Source: RBG-16-66-20 sp964564865 | GTDB taxonomy: Bacteria; Pseudomonadota; Gammaproteobacteria; Burkholderiales; SG8-39 | DNA length: 64,000 nt | Direction: 5' to 3' | Assembly (NCBI GenBank): GCA_964564865.1 | Contig: CAZMDA010000008.1 | Location: 1 to 64,000, forward strand | Part shown: piece by piece, positions 40,430 to 49,950 of the stretch | How positions within the stretch are numbered: position 1 is the stretch's first letter | Layout of the letters: the number at the start of each line of letters is the position of its first letter | Made by a program: the position numbers and the translations under genes | The notes under the pieces: generated by a model | The model's database searches: none | The model's input: only the letters and a program-made list of their open reading frames with translations | What the model was told of the DNA's origin: nothing

Positions 40430-41788
40430 ATGACGGGAGCGGTGCCGCGCGTGCCGCTGTGCGTGCTGCTGGCTGCCGGTGTATTCGCGGTCGTGCCGGG
40501 GCCCGACAGCCTGCGCACCGGCCTGGCCCTGTTCGCCCTGATCGGGTCGCTGTGGGTGACGCAGGCGCTGCACCTGAGTGTCACCGCGCTGCTGGTGCCG
40601 CTGCTGGCTGCGCTGGGGGGACTGCTGAGCGTGCCGGCGGCGCTGGCGCCGTTCGCGCATCCGGTGATCTTCCTGTTCCTGGGCGGTTTCGCGCTGGCGG
40701 CGGCGCTGCAGCACCAGGGATTGGACCGCGCGCTGGCCCGGCGCGTGCTGCGGTTGGCGCACGGCAGTCGCGCGCTCGCCGTGCTGCTGCTGTTCGCGCT
40801 GACGGCAACGCTGTCGATGTGGATCAGCAATACCGCCACGGCCGCGATGATGGTGCCGCTGGCGCTGGGCCTGCTGCGCGGGCCGGAGGATGCCGCCGGC
40901 GCGGCGGCGCCCGCCGTCGGTGCGCGCGAGCAGGCCTTCGTGCTGCTGGGCGTGGCCTATGCCGCCAACATCGGCGGCATCGGCACGCTGGTGGGCAGCC
41001 CGCCCAACGCGATCGCCGCCGCCGCCGCGGGCATCTCGTTCGCGCAGTGGCTCACCATCGGGCTGCCCGCGGTCGCGCTGCTGCTGCCGCTGATGATCGG
41101 CGTGTTGGTCCTCGTTCTGCGGCCGCAGCTCGGCGGACGCGTGGCCGTGGCCCGCGAGCCGATCGAGTGGACCCGCGGGCGCCGCGTGACCGTGGCCGTG
41201 TTCGCGCTCACCGCGGCCGGCTGGGTGTTCGCCGCGCCGCTGGCGCGCGCGCTCGGCATTGCCGCAGACATGGACAGCGTGGTGGCCATCGCCGCCGTCG
41301 TCGCGCTGCTGGGCCTGGGCGCCATCGACTGGCCGCAACTCGAGCGCAGGGCGCACTGGGACGTGCTGCTGCTGTTTGGCGGCGGGCTGGCGCTGGGCCG
41401 CGTGATGGAGGTCAGCGGAGGCAGCCGCTTCCTCGCCGACGCGGTGGTGGCGCAACTGCACGGCGCCGCGCCGCTGCTGGTGCTGCTGGGCGTGGTGGCC
41501 TTCGTGGTGTTCCTGACCGAACTGGTCAGCAACACCGCCGTCGCGGCGCTGCTGGTGCCGGTGTTCCTGGTGGTCGGCGATGCGCTCGGCCTGCCCGGCC
41601 CGCTGCTGGCGGGCGCGATCGCGGTGGCCGCCTCCTGCGCCTTCATGCTGCCGGTGGCGACGCCGCCGAACGCCATCGTCTACGGCACCGGGCAGGTACC
41701 GCAGGCGACGATGATGCGCTGCGGGCTGGCGCTGAACCTGGCCTGCATCGGCGCGGTCGCGGCGGCGGCGCTCCTGGCGTTCGGTTGA
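40430..41788 (+). CDS. SLC13/DASS-family sodium:anion symporter
   Basis: 452 residues with about 11-12 membrane helices. The two inverted-repeat signatures SNTAT (about 127, MWISNTATAAMMVP) and SNTAV (about 368, ELVSNTAVAALLVP) mark the DASS substrate/sodium sites, along with GSPPNAIA and TPPNAIVYGTG. The family imports dicarboxylates, sulfate or related anions with sodium. The start ATG 40430 overlaps the stop of a six-codon ORF that begins at the predicted transcription start, so its translation may be coupled to a leaderless micro-ORF. Confidence 0.88.
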   Translation: MTGAVPRVPLCVLLAAGVFAVVPGPDSLRTGLALFALIGSLWVTQALHLSVTALLVPLLAALGGLLSVPAALAPFAHPVIFLFLGGFALAAALQHQGLDRALARRVLRLAHGSRALAVLLLFALTATLSMWISNTATAAMMVPLALGLLRGPEDAAGAAAPAVGAREQAFVLLGVAYAANIGGIGTLVGSPPNAIAAAAAGISFAQWLTIGLPAVALLLPLMIGVLVLVLRPQLGGRVAVAREPIEWTRGRRVTVAVFALTAAGWVFAAPLARALGIAADMDSVVAIAAVVALLGLGAIDWPQLERRAHWDVLLLFGGGLALGRVMEVSGGSRFLADAVVAQLHGAAPLLVLLGVVAFVVFLTELVSNTAVAALLVPVFLVVGDALGLPGPLLAGAIAVAASCAFMLPVATPPNAIVYGTGQVPQATMMRCGLALNLACIGAVAAAALLAFG

Positions 41789-41879
41789 TGCCGGGGCCGC
41801 GGCTTTGGCGAAGCAATGCCTGCAGACAGAGGCCACCCGCAAACTGATCGATACGACGCTAGGTTTCCCATAGGAACAT

Positions 41880-44642
41880 CTATGGCCGCTCCAGGGGTGG
41901 GGGCGCCACCCCGACCGGCGCAGCGAAGCGGCGCAGCAGGGCCTTCTCGATCTCGAGGATCACGAGCAACCCGACGCCGACGGTCACGATGCCGGCGCCC
42001 CAGGCCAACGGCAGCGCCTCGGTCCGGAACAGGCGTTGCAGGAACGGGGCGTAGGTGAACAGCAGCTGCAGCGCGAGTACGCTTGCCACCGCGACCAGCA
42101 CCCGCGGCGTGCCGCGCACACCCTGCCAGGTAAACGATGGCGCCTTCAGGAAGCGCACACTGAACAGGTAGAACACCTCCATGCACACCAGCGTATTGAC
42201 CGCGACGGTGCGCGCCGCTTCGACGCTCGCGCCCTGCCAGCGTGCCCACTCGTACATGCCGAAGATACCGGCCAGGAAGAGGACCGAGACGAACACGACG
42301 CGCCAGACCAGGAAGCGCGACAGCAGCGGTTCGCCCACGGGCCGGGGCGGGCGGCGCATCACGTCGGCCTCCGTCGGCTCGAAGGCCAGGACCATCGCCA
42401 GCGCGACCGAGCTGACCATGTTCACCCACAGCACCTGCGCCGGCAGGATCGGCAGCGCCACGCCCAGCAGCACCGCCAGCAGCAGGCTCATCGATTCGCC
42501 GCCGTTGACCGGCAGCAGGAAGGTCACCGTCTTGCGTAGATTGTCATAGACGGTCCGGCCCTCCTCGACGGCATGTGCGATCGAGGCGAAGTTGTCGTCG
42601 GTCAGCACCATGGCGCCGGCCTGCTTGGCCGCCTCGGTGCCCTTCTTGCCCATCGCCACGCCGACGTCCGCCTGCTTGAGCGCCGGCGCGTCGTTGATGC
42701 CGTCGCCGGTCATCGCCACGATCTCGCCGTTGGCCTTCAGCGCGCGCACCAGGCGCAGTTTGTGTTCGGGGCTTGCGCGCGCGAACACGCGCGCCTCGCG
42801 CACCGCTTCGCGCAGCGAGGCCTCGTCCATCACCTCGATCTCCGGGCCGGTGACGGCCCGGTGGTCCGCGCCCATCCCGAGCTGGGCGGCGATCGCGGCG
42901 GCCGTCACGCCGTGGTCGCCGGTGATCATCATCACGCGGATGCCCGCGGCATGACACTGCGACACCGCCTGCACGGCTTCCTCGCGCGGCGGATCGATGA
43001 TGCCGACGATGCCCAACAGCATCAGGCCCTGCTCGGCATCGGCATGCCGCAGCTCGCGGTGGCCGGCGGGCAGTTCGCGCTCGGCGAGCGCCAGAACGCG
43101 CCGCCCGGCCCGGGCTTCGGCGTCGATGGCCGCCTGCCAGTCGCCCGGCACCAGCGGCAGTGGGCGGCCGTCGGGGCCGGCCTGATGGGAACACACCGCG
43201 AGCACGCGCTCCGGCGCGCCCTTGAGCAGCAGCACGTTCGACTCCCCGCGGGGGTGCAGCGTGGCCATGAACCGGTGCTCGGACTCGAAGGGGATCACGT
43301 CCAGCCGCTCGCGCTCGATTCTCAGTTCCTCCGGGTTCAGCCCCATCTTCATCGCCAGCGTGAGCAGGGCGCCTTCCGTCGGGTCGCCGGCCAGGCGCCA
43401 GCCCGACTCGTCCTCGTGCAGGCTGGCGTCGTTGCACAGTGCGGCTATGTCGGCCAGCCGCATCGCCGCCGGCGTGGTGAGCGCCAGTTGCGCGGGGTCG
43501 ACAGCTTCGCCGCCGATCGCCAGCGCGCCAGATGGTGCGTAGCCCACGCCCCGCACGTCGATCGTGAGCCCGGCGCAAACGAGGGACTGCACCGTCATCT
43601 CGTTGCGGGTCAGGGTGCCGGTCTTGTCCGAGCAGATGACGGTCACCGAGCCCAGCGTTTCGACCGCCGGGAGGCGCCGGATGACGGCGCGGCGCCCGGC
43701 CATGCGCTGCACGCCGATGGCCAGCGTGACCGTGAGGATGGCCGGCAGCCCTTCCGGGATGGCCGCCACCGCCAGTCCCACGGAGGCCATGAAGGTGTCG
43801 GCGAGGGTCATGTCGCGCACGAGCACGCCGAAGAGGAACAGCAGCGCGGCCGCGGCCAGAATCACCAGCGTCAGCAGCCGGCCGAAGGTATTCATCTTCG
43901 CCAGCAGCGGTGTCGTCCCTTGCTCGACCGATTCCAGCATGCGGCCGATGCGACCGATCTCGGTGCCGGCGCCGGTGGCAATGACGACCGCACGCGCCTG
44001 CCCGCGCGTGACCAGCGTGCCGGCGTAGCCCATGCACAGGCGGTCGCCGATCGCCGCGTCGCGAGCCACGGCGCCGGTTGCCTTGAGCACGGGCACGGAC
44101 TCGCCGGTCAGCGCGGACTCGTCCACATGCAGATTGCGCGCCTGCAGAAGGCGCACGTCGGCCGGAATGCTGTCGCCTGATGCAAGCAGGATCACGTCGC
44201 CGGGCACCAGTTCCGCCGCATCAATGTCGTGCTGGTGACCGTCGCGCAGCACCACGGCATGCGGCGAAAGCAGATGGCGAATGGCCTGCAGCGCCCGCTC
44301 GGCCTTGCCCTCCTGCACGAAGCCGATCAGCGCATTGATCACCACGACGGCGGCGATGACCCCTCCGTCCAGCCAGTGCCCCATGGCGGCCGACACCATG
44401 GCCGCGGCCATCAGCACGATCAGCAGCAGGTTGTTGAACTGGCGCGCCAGGCGTGCGAGTGCGCCTGGCTGGGCGGGCTCGGCGAGGCGGTTGGGCCCGT
44501 GTACCTGCAGGCGTCGGGCGGCCTCCGACTGCTTCAGGCCGTGAGACCCGGTACCCAATGCCCGCAGCGCGTCCGACGCCTCGACCGCATGCCAATCCGG
44601 AGCTGCACCGGTTGCCAGGTGTTGTTCGTGTTCCTGCTTCAT
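41880..44642 (-). CDS. P-type ATPase, type II cation pump (PacL/PMR1-like)
   Basis: 920 residues from ATG 44642. N-terminal cation-ATPase domain, phosphorylation motif DKTGTLT (D338), PEGLP in M4 (AAIPEGLPAILTV), and the hinge TGDGINDAPALK. PEGLP and the C-terminal helices place it among type IIA Ca/Mn or related monovalent-cation pumps. It follows the alpha/beta hydrolase gene by 82 bases in the same direction and may be co-transcribed from the FNR-type promoter at 49902, or have its own. A paralog is at 58748-61447. Confidence 0.9.
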   Translation of the reverse strand: MKQEHEQHLATGAAPDWHAVEASDALRALGTGSHGLKQSEAARRLQVHGPNRLAEPAQPGALARLARQFNNLLLIVLMAAAMVSAAMGHWLDGGVIAAVVVINALIGFVQEGKAERALQAIRHLLSPHAVVLRDGHQHDIDAAELVPGDVILLASGDSIPADVRLLQARNLHVDESALTGESVPVLKATGAVARDAAIGDRLCMGYAGTLVTRGQARAVVIATGAGTEIGRIGRMLESVEQGTTPLLAKMNTFGRLLTLVILAAAALLFLFGVLVRDMTLADTFMASVGLAVAAIPEGLPAILTVTLAIGVQRMAGRRAVIRRLPAVETLGSVTVICSDKTGTLTRNEMTVQSLVCAGLTIDVRGVGYAPSGALAIGGEAVDPAQLALTTPAAMRLADIAALCNDASLHEDESGWRLAGDPTEGALLTLAMKMGLNPEELRIERERLDVIPFESEHRFMATLHPRGESNVLLLKGAPERVLAVCSHQAGPDGRPLPLVPGDWQAAIDAEARAGRRVLALAERELPAGHRELRHADAEQGLMLLGIVGIIDPPREEAVQAVSQCHAAGIRVMMITGDHGVTAAAIAAQLGMGADHRAVTGPEIEVMDEASLREAVREARVFARASPEHKLRLVRALKANGEIVAMTGDGINDAPALKQADVGVAMGKKGTEAAKQAGAMVLTDDNFASIAHAVEEGRTVYDNLRKTVTFLLPVNGGESMSLLLAVLLGVALPILPAQVLWVNMVSSVALAMVLAFEPTEADVMRRPPRPVGEPLLSRFLVWRVVFVSVLFLAGIFGMYEWARWQGASVEAARTVAVNTLVCMEVFYLFSVRFLKAPSFTWQGVRGTPRVLVAVASVLALQLLFTYAPFLQRLFRTEALPLAWGAGIVTVGVGLLVILEIEKALLRRFAAPVGVAPPPLERP

Positions 44643-44724
44643 TTCATTCGACAGGTCCCGTGGGGTTGCGTCATCGATAGCAGGTCCGGGAGCCTGCGTC
44701 CACCAAGCTGCGTCGTGAGGGTCA

Positions 44725-45606
44725 TCATGTCTCTGGCGCGGGAAAGCGCCCCGCCACCCAGCCGTCGATCGCCTCGCGCATCGCCTCGGGCTGCTCGGTC
44801 GGGATCCAGTGCCGCGCGGGCAGTTCCACGACCTCGCAGTCGGGCAGGGCGGCGAGCGCCGCGCGCACGCGGGGCGGATCGGTGAATGCCGCCTGCGCCG
44901 AGATGAGCGCCAGCGCCGGGGCCCGGATCCCGGCCAGCGTTTGCGCCGGCCCGGTGACCGCGGCGAGCGCCTGCAGGTAGGCGCCGGTGGCGGTGCTGCG
45001 CAGGTCGGCGAGCGGCGACGCATAGCGCGCGAGCATCGCCTCGCCCTCCCGCCCGCGCGCCAGGGCTGCGCGCGTCTCCCGGTCCAGGGCCTGAAGGTCC
45101 ATTGGCGCGAGCCAGCGGCGGCGCAATCCCAGCGCATTCGCCGCGCGCACGGCAAGCGAGGCGCCCAGCAGCAGCGGACGCAGCAACGCCAGGCGCGCCA
45201 TGGTCCCGGCCAGTGCCTCGCGCGGCATGGGCTCCACCAGCACCAGGCCCTGCACGCGCTCCGGCCGCCGGCGCGCGAACTCGAGTGCGATGTTGGCTCC
45301 CAGGCAGTGCCCGCCGACCAGCGCGCGCCCGAATCCCGTGGCATCCAGCAGCGCGGCGAGGTCGCCGCACCACTGGTCCATACCGGTGCGGCCGTGCCAG
45401 CGCGAGCGGCCCTGGCCGCGCAGGTCCATGCGCAAGAGCGCCCAGTCCGCGCGCAGCGCGCTGCGCGCGGCGAACTCCGACCAGCGCGTGGCGTTGCTCG
45501 CCACGCCGTGCAGCAGCACCAGCGCGCCGAGCGGCGCCTCGGGGCGCCACACCCGGCAGGCGACTCGGGCGCCATCCGGCGCCGCCACCTGGATCTCCGT
45601 ATCCAT
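44725..45606 (-). CDS. Alpha/beta-hydrolase with Cys in the nucleophile elbow
   Basis: 293 residues. The fold is shown by LLHGVASNATRW (oxyanion HG) and LRGQGRS, and the nucleophile elbow reads GGHCLGAN, with Cys101 where most hydrolases have Ser (G-x-S-x-G). The catalytic His is likely in PARHWIPTEQP near residue 266. A Cys nucleophile is known in dienelactone hydrolases but is rare in this subgroup. It lies two bases after the ABC permease gene, at the end of the exporter operon. The substrate is unknown. Confidence 0.82.
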   Translation of the reverse strand: MDTEIQVAAPDGARVACRVWRPEAPLGALVLLHGVASNATRWSEFAARSALRADWALLRMDLRGQGRSRWHGRTGMDQWCGDLAALLDATGFGRALVGGHCLGANIALEFARRRPERVQGLVLVEPMPREALAGTMARLALLRPLLLGASLAVRAANALGLRRRWLAPMDLQALDRETRAALARGREGEAMLARYASPLADLRSTATGAYLQALAAVTGPAQTLAGIRAPALALISAQAAFTDPPRVRAALAALPDCEVVELPARHWIPTEQPEAMREAIDGWVAGRFPAPET

Positions 45607-45608
45607 CG

Positions 45609-46808
45609 CTACTCGCCGCGCAGCGCTTCCAGCGGATCCAGCCGCGCCGCCCGCCGCGCCGGGCCGACGCCGGCGGCCAGGCCGATCGCCACCGCCACGC
45701 CCTCGGCCAGCAGCGCGTAGCTCCAGGACACCTGCACCGGCAGCGCCGGAACGGCGACGGCGAGCAATCCCGCCACGCCCCAGCCCAGCGCGAGGCCGGC
45801 CGCGCCCCCCATCGCGGCGAGCGCCGCGGCCTCGCCCAGGAACAGGAGCAGGATCCGCCGGCGCGTCGCGCCCAGCGCGCGCAGCAGGCCGATCTCGGTG
45901 GTGCGCTCGGCCACGGCGATGGTCAGGATGGTGAGGATGCCCACGCCGCCCACCACCAGCGAGATGGCGCCGATGGCCGCCACGGCGAACGTGATCGCAT
46001 CCAGTATCGTGCCGAACACCTCCAGCATCTTCTGCTGCGGCGTGATGGTGAAGTCCTCGGCGCCGTGGCGCGCCACCAGGATGCGGCGGATGCCGTCCTC
46101 GACCTCCGCCAGCGGCGCGGTGGGCTCGTAGAGAACGTGGATCTCCATCAGGCTCTCGCGGTTGAACATGTCCAGCGCGCGCGCCGTGGGCACGTACACG
46201 GTGTCGTCCAGGTCGAAGCCCAGCACCTGTCCCTTGGCCTCCATGACGCCTATGACGCGATATCGCTCGCTGCCGACGCGCATGCGCTGGCCCAGGGGAC
46301 TCGTGCCGCCGAACAGTTCCTTCGCCACCTTGGCGCCCAGCACCACCAGCGCCCGCGCCGCGTGCGGGTCGTCGCGCGGCAGGAACTCGCCCGCCGCGAC
46401 GCGCATGCTGAGCGTGCGCGCGAAATCGGGCCCGACGCCGTAGATGGTGGTGCGCCGGGTGCGGCCCTCGAAGTTGAGCTCGCCGTTGCCCTGCACCATC
46501 GGGTCGGAGAGCAGCACGTGCGGGGCGCGCTGCAGCGCGGTGGCGTCATCGATGGACAGCGGCCGGATGGTGTTCACAGCGCCCAGCGAGGCGCCGTGGG
46601 TCTGGGTGCGCCCCGGGGTGACGCTGATGAGGTTGGTGCCGAACTGGCTGAACTCGGCGATGACGAAGCGGTGCAGGCCCTGGCCGATGGCGGTGAGCAG
46701 GATCACCGCGGCGATGCCGATGGCGATCCCCAGCGAGGTGAGGAAGGTGCGCAGCCGCAGCGCGGTCAGCGAATCGAGGACAAAGCGGGCGGCGTCGGCG
46801 AATCTCAT
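45609..46808 (-). CDS. ABC exporter permease (FtsX/MacB_PCD type), second copy
   Basis: 399 residues from ATG 46808. One N-terminal membrane helix (TFLTSLGIAIGIAAVILLTAIG), a large MacB-type periplasmic domain (about 45-270), and three C-terminal helices with AERTTEIGLLRALGATRRRIL. It is paralogous to the permease encoded upstream, which it overlaps by four bases (ATGA). The two may form a heterodimeric transmembrane part for the ATPase at 48021. Confidence 0.85.
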   Translation of the reverse strand: MRFADAARFVLDSLTALRLRTFLTSLGIAIGIAAVILLTAIGQGLHRFVIAEFSQFGTNLISVTPGRTQTHGASLGAVNTIRPLSIDDATALQRAPHVLLSDPMVQGNGELNFEGRTRRTTIYGVGPDFARTLSMRVAAGEFLPRDDPHAARALVVLGAKVAKELFGGTSPLGQRMRVGSERYRVIGVMEAKGQVLGFDLDDTVYVPTARALDMFNRESLMEIHVLYEPTAPLAEVEDGIRRILVARHGAEDFTITPQQKMLEVFGTILDAITFAVAAIGAISLVVGGVGILTILTIAVAERTTEIGLLRALGATRRRILLLFLGEAAALAAMGGAAGLALGWGVAGLLAVAVPALPVQVSWSYALLAEGVAVAIGLAAGVGPARRAARLDPLEALRGE

Positions 46809-48013
46809 CGGCGTGACAGCGCCTTTACGGGATCCAGCCGCGCCGCGCGCCGCGCAGGTGCCAACGAGAACAGGATCGAGGTCGCGAGCGCGGTGGCCGG
46901 CGCCGCTGCGAGCGCCCACAGCGGCGGGGTGAACGGGATGTCCGGATAGGCCTGCGAGATGAGCAGTTGCCCCAGCTTGCCCGCGGCCAGGCCCAGCGCC
47001 GCGCCGCCCAGCGCGAGCATCACCGCTTCGGCGAGGAACACGGCGCGCACCTGCGTCCCGGTCGCCCCCAGCGCCTTCATGAGGCCGATCTCGGCGCGCC
47101 GCTGCGTGACGCTGATGAGCATCACGTTCATGACCAGCACGCCGGCGACCGCCAGGCTGATCGCCGCCAGCCCGCCCACGGCCAGCGTGAGCGCGGTGAG
47201 GATGCGGTCGAAGGTGGCGAGCACCGCGTCCTGGGTGATCACGGTGACGTCCCGCTCCCCGCCGTGGCGCTCCTTCATGATGGCCTCGATGTCGGCCTGC
47301 GCCAGCGGGATGCTGTCGCGGCTCTTGGCCTCGGCGAGGATGCGGAACAGGGCCTCGGTGTTGAAGAGGGCCTGCGCCGCGGCCACCGGGACGACGACGA
47401 TCTCGTCGGTGTTGAAGCCGAGCGACTCGCCCTGCTTGGCGAGGATGCCGATGACGCGGAAGCGCCGGTCGCCGATGCGCAGCCATTCGCCCAGCGGCGG
47501 CGTGGCGCCGAACAGTTCGCTCGCGACCTTCGAGCCGATGACGCAGACCGCAGCCGGATGGCGGGGGTCGCCCTCGGGCAGGAAGCGCCCCTGCGCCATG
47601 GCCATGCCGCGGATCTCCTTGAACGCCGCGGTGGAGCCGAGCACCGGCGTCTCGCGCCGCCGGGTGCCGTAGTGCACGTCCCCGGCGCCCACGATCAGCG
47701 GCGCGATGCGGCGCACCGCGTGGCTGCGCGCGACCGCGAGCGCGTCATCCAGGGTGACGTCGCGCGGCGTGCGTCCGACCAGCACCCCGGGCATCGCCCC
47801 CGCGGTCTCGCTGCGGCCCGGGAGCACGATGAGCAGGTTGCTGCCCAGCGAGCCGAACTGGTTCACCACGTACAGCCGAGCGCCCTCGCCGATGGCGCTC
47901 ACCGCGACCACCGCTGCGACGCCGATGGACATCGCGAGCAGGATGAGCAGCGTGCGTCCCCGGCTGCCCGAGAGCGACTGCCAGGCGAAGGCGGCGAGGT
48001 CGGCGGCGCGCAT
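46805..48013 (-). CDS. ABC exporter permease (FtsX/MacB_PCD type), first copy
   Basis: 402 residues from ATG 48013. Layout as its partner: N-terminal helix (GRTLLILLAMSIGVAAVVAVSAIG), MacB periplasmic domain, then FtsX helices with QRRAEIGLMKALGATGTQVRAVFLAEA. It lies seven bases after the ABC ATPase gene. Substrates of such MacAB-like pumps include peptides, macrolides, haem precursors and lipids; this one is unassigned. Confidence 0.85.
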   Translation of the reverse strand: MRAADLAAFAWQSLSGSRGRTLLILLAMSIGVAAVVAVSAIGEGARLYVVNQFGSLGSNLLIVLPGRSETAGAMPGVLVGRTPRDVTLDDALAVARSHAVRRIAPLIVGAGDVHYGTRRRETPVLGSTAAFKEIRGMAMAQGRFLPEGDPRHPAAVCVIGSKVASELFGATPPLGEWLRIGDRRFRVIGILAKQGESLGFNTDEIVVVPVAAAQALFNTEALFRILAEAKSRDSIPLAQADIEAIMKERHGGERDVTVITQDAVLATFDRILTALTLAVGGLAAISLAVAGVLVMNVMLISVTQRRAEIGLMKALGATGTQVRAVFLAEAVMLALGGAALGLAAGKLGQLLISQAYPDIPFTPPLWALAAAPATALATSILFSLAPARRAARLDPVKALSRR

Positions 48014-48020
48014 GGCGGCC

Positions 48021-48695
48021 TCAGCCGCGCTCGTCGGCGACGATGGCGCCGTCCACCATGCGCACGCGGCGGTGCGCGCGGGCGCCGATCTCGGCGTCGT
48101 GCGTGACCAGGATCAGGATCGCGCCGGCGTGGTGCGCGCGCTCCAGCACCGCCATCACCTCCTGCCCGGTGTGGCGGTCCAGGTTCCCGGTCGGCTCGTC
48201 GGCGAGGATCACCGCGGGATCGAGCGCGAGCGCGCGCGCGATGGCGACGCGCTGGCACTGGCCGCCGGAGAGCTCGCTCGGCCGATGCCGGGCGCGTTCC
48301 TCCAAGCCGTACTCGGAGAGGATCCGGTCCAGGCGCCGGCGGCGCTCCTCGGGCGCGATGCCGGCCAGCATCATGGGCAGCTCGATGTTCTGCTCGGCGG
48401 TGAGGCGCGGCACCAGATGGAAGAACTGGAACACGAATCCGAGCTTGTCGCGCCGCACGGCCGCGGTCTCGTCGTCCGACAGCGAGGTGACGTCCCGGTC
48501 GTCCAGCCGGTAGCGGCCGGCGTCCGGCCGGTCGAGCAGGCCGATGACGTTGAGCAGCGTCGACTTGCCCGAGCCCGAGGGTCCCATGATGGACAGGTAC
48601 TCGCCCGCCGCGATGTCCATCTCGATCCCGCGCAGGGCGTGGACCTCCTCGCCGCCGACGCGGAAGATGCGTTCGATCCCCTGGAGCGCGATCAC
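48021..48695 (-). CDS. ABC exporter ATPase (LolD/MacB type)
   Basis: 224 residues from GTG 48695. Walker A GPSGSGKST (about 39-47), Q-loop FQFFHLVPRLT, signature LSGGQCQRVAIARAL, Walker B ILADEPTGNLD, and H-loop THD are all present. It is the LolD/MacB group that powers FtsX-like permeases. It lies ten bases after the HlyD gene. Confidence 0.92.
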   Translation of the reverse strand: MIALQGIERIFRVGGEEVHALRGIEMDIAAGEYLSIMGPSGSGKSTLLNVIGLLDRPDAGRYRLDDRDVTSLSDDETAAVRRDKLGFVFQFFHLVPRLTAEQNIELPMMLAGIAPEERRRRLDRILSEYGLEERARHRPSELSGGQCQRVAIARALALDPAVILADEPTGNLDRHTGQEVMAVLERAHHAGAILILVTHDAEIGARAHRRVRMVDGAIVADERG

Positions 48696-48705
48696 TGCGG
48701 CCGGG

Positions 48706-49866
48706 TCACGGCTTGGGCGGGGCGGCTTCCGCCTCGGCCAGCGCCCCGGCCTTGACCCCCGCGCGCTCCAGCGAGGTGACCACGCGCTCGCCAGCCGCGA
48801 GCCCCGCGCGGATCTCGGTGTGCTCCCAGTTCGCGAGTCCGGGCTCGACGCGGCGTTCCTCCAGCCGGCCGCCGGCGCCCAGCGCGAGCACCTTGTTCCC
48901 CGGCATCAGGGCCGCGGTGGGAATGCGCAGCACCTGGTCGCGCCCGGTGACCACGATCTCGACGTCCGCGCTGTAGCCCACCAGCAGGTGGCGGGCCTCG
49001 CCGGCGGTGTCGAACTCGACCTCCACCTCCACCGTGCGCGCCTGCTTCTCCAGCGCCAGCACGTAGGGCGCGATGCGGCGCAGCTTGCCGGCGAAGGGCT
49101 TGCCCCGGTAGGCGTCCAGGGTGATGCGCGCCGGCATCCCGATCTTCAGCTGCGCGGCGTCCACCTCGTCGATCGGCGCGGTGACGTAGAGGCAGGCATC
49201 GTCGATGAGGTCGATCGCGGGCAGGGTCGGGATGCCCGGGGGCGAGGGCGTCAGGTACTCGCCGACCTCGCCGTTGATGTCGGCGACGATGCCGGCAAAG
49301 GGCGCGCGCAGCGTGGTGCGCGCGGTGTCGGCGGCCGAGGCCCGGATGCGGGCGTCGGCTTCCTTCACCTGGGCGTGCGCGCTGTCGCAGGCGGCGGCGC
49401 GCGCCCGGGCCTCGCTCTCGGCGCGGTCCAGGCGATCCTCGGAGACGAAGCCCTGCTTGCGCAGGTCGCGCGTGCGCGCCGCCTCGCGCGCCGCGTTCTC
49501 CGCCATCTGGCAGGCTTCGTTGACGCGGGCGCGCGCGGAAACCAGCTGCTCGCGGGATACGCGCTCGCGCGCCGACAGGTCGTCGTTCCACAGCTGCAGC
49601 AGCAGCTGCCCCTGCTTGACGCGCTCGCCCTTGCGCACCGCCAGCTTCTCGATCCGGCCGCCCAGGGGCGGCGAGATCTTCGCGCGCCGGCAGGCGGCGA
49701 CCGATCCGGCGCGGGTATTGGCGACGGTGGACTCGACCCGCCCGGCCTCGGCGGCGGCCACCAGCACCCGGACCGGGACCGGGCGGGTGGCTTTCCAGGC
49801 GGCGAAGCCCAGCGCCGCCACGAGGGCCAGCGCCACGAGCCAGCGCAGGCTGCGGGCGAGGGTCAT
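48706..49866 (-). CDS. HlyD/MacA-family periplasmic adaptor protein
   Basis: 386 residues. One N-terminal anchor (SLRWLVALALVAALGFAAWKA), a barrel-sandwich (lipoyl-like) hairpin split by a helical coiled coil (about 85-180, rich in Arg/Ala/Glu), and a beta-barrel domain. It bridges the inner-membrane ABC permeases to an outer-membrane exit duct, which is not encoded here. The start ATG 49866 has no SD. It lies 42.5 bases from the centre of the FNR-type site at 49902, so it is predicted to be leaderless. Confidence 0.88.
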   Translation of the reverse strand: MTLARSLRWLVALALVAALGFAAWKATRPVPVRVLVAAAEAGRVESTVANTRAGSVAACRRAKISPPLGGRIEKLAVRKGERVKQGQLLLQLWNDDLSARERVSREQLVSARARVNEACQMAENAAREAARTRDLRKQGFVSEDRLDRAESEARARAAACDSAHAQVKEADARIRASAADTARTTLRAPFAGIVADINGEVGEYLTPSPPGIPTLPAIDLIDDACLYVTAPIDEVDAAQLKIGMPARITLDAYRGKPFAGKLRRIAPYVLALEKQARTVEVEVEFDTAGEARHLLVGYSADVEIVVTGRDQVLRIPTAALMPGNKVLALGAGGRLEERRVEPGLANWEHTEIRAGLAAGERVVTSLERAGVKAGALAEAEAAPPKP

Positions 49867-49901
49867 GTCAGGCGATGATCGGGCCGGGGCGGGCGCCCGG
49901 T

Positions 49902-49915
49902 TTGATCGGCGTCAA
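49902..49915. promoter_or_regulatory. Bidirectional FNR/ANR-type site between exporter and Lon operons
   Basis: TTGATCGGCGTCAA is centred at 49908.5. On both strands a GATCAT hexamer begins exactly 28.5 bases from the centre (plus 49937-49942; minus 49880-49875), and both first ATGs (49951 and 49866) are 42.5 bases from the centre. One site would therefore drive two divergent, leaderless operons. Confidence 0.8.
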
Positions 49916-49950
49916 ACGCGGCGGCAGGATGGCGTGGATCATGGCTGCGT

